NCBI GenBank assembly: GCA_927910885.1
Contig: CAKMOD010000031.1
Location: 1-42,735, forward strand
Length of the DNA: 42,735 nucleotides
DNA from: an uncultured Prevotella sp.
GTDB taxonomy: Bacteria > Bacteroidota > Bacteroidia > Bacteroidales > Bacteroidaceae
Reading direction: 5' to 3'
The position numbers and the translations under genes are program-made. Below the pieces are notes generated by a model. The model was not told the DNA's origin, ran no database searches, and saw only the letters and a program-made list of their open reading frames with translations. Each line of letters begins with the position of its first letter. The first letter of the stretch is position 1. Positions 42,513-42,735 of this stretch are shown piece by piece.

Positions 42513-42735
42513 ATGAAGAGAAAATTATTCATATACTTATGTTTCTTTATAGCAATATTCACGATGTCTTCTTGTGGAGGCGATGATGATGATTATGAAA
42601 AGAAAGAAAAACGAGTAAACCTTGTTGAATACAAAGTCTTCTGTAATAATCCGATTGCTCATATAGACATTTGGGATGGACGTGATACTCCTGAAGTGGC
42701 GATTGGAACTTGGACTTCTTCTTTTTCCACGAAAA
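42513..42735 (+). CDS. Lipoprotein, 5' part only
   Basis: The gene runs off the window end after about 74 residues. It starts at the ATG at 42513 with MKRKLFIYLCFFIAIFTMSS then CGG, a lipoprotein signal with lipobox MSSC. An acidic stretch (GDDDDYEKKEKR) follows, as in Bacteroidetes lipoproteins exported by the lipoprotein export signal pathway, then a beta-rich region. It is probably a surface-exposed lipoprotein of unknown function. Confidence 0.75.
   Translation, partial: MKRKLFIYLCFFIAIFTMSSCGGDDDDYEKKEKRVNLVEYKVFCNNPIAHIDIWDGRDTPEVAIGTWTSSFSTK

Overview
The window is chromosomal DNA of a Bacteroidales bacterium, most likely an oral Prevotella of the melaninogenica type. The evidence is AT-rich intergenic DNA, Bacteroidetes -33/-7 promoters of the form TTTG-N19-21-TAnnTTTG (several exact TATCTTTG copies), almost no Shine-Dalgarno sequences, a separate-subunit VorB-type 2-oxoacid:ferredoxin oxidoreductase operon, an OprF/OmpA-like major porin, and the conserved Bacteroidetes order sigma-54 activator / lptE / TPR-like protein / secG. 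The genus is inferred from gene content and style. No species marker is present.

Layout. 1-694 is a non-coding leader with a palindromic repeat array, ending in the ffh promoter. 695-5834 reads rightward: ffh (one-base frameshift), folD, a 59-residue single-TPR protein, and the four VOR/KOR subunits, closed by a terminator. 6621-8784 holds an abundant OmpA-family porin and an acyl-ACP thioesterase. 9010-15668 reads leftward: recQ, recJ, a secreted C1B cysteine peptidase and an M24B aminopeptidase P. 15757-19055 reads rightward: a patatin-like protein, a DUF4827 lipoprotein and phosphoglucosamine mutase. 19490-24977 reads leftward and is an unstudied cassette: a beta-grasp (ubiquitin/ThiS-like) protein lacking the terminal GG, a DUF5724-like protein and a giant DUF4132/DUF7737-like protein. 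The last two appear to be one protein split by an A6 homopolymer. 25478-26233 is an unknown rightward gene. 26405-34855 reads leftward: tRNA-His, secG, a TPR-like protein, lptE, a sigma-54 activator, a YbhN-like membrane protein, a PdxA homologue with a rewritten active site, rlmN and an unknown 489-residue protein.

35244-37836 is the most system-like locus. A textbook promoter drives a roughly 300-nt, highly structured RNA that leads into an EcoRI-type adenine methyltransferase, followed by a DUF262-HNH (GmrSD-like) nuclease that carries an A6 frameshift. It resembles a compact restriction or defence unit with a regulatory or functional RNA. The window ends with DoxX, glutathione peroxidase, an MGMT-like protein, a sugar-1-phosphate nucleotidyltransferase, guaA and the 5' part of a lipoprotein gene.

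Two themes cut across the window. First, five intergenic arrays are built from short palindromes spaced 21-24 bp apart (mostly exactly 22 bp, two helical turns), although their sequences fall into three unrelated families. Second, three genes (ffh, the DUF5724/DUF4132 pair, DUF262-HNH) are each broken by a single-base length change. Because ffh is essential, sequence error is the simplest explanation for that one, while the two A6-C sites share the same required correction and might instead be slippage sites.
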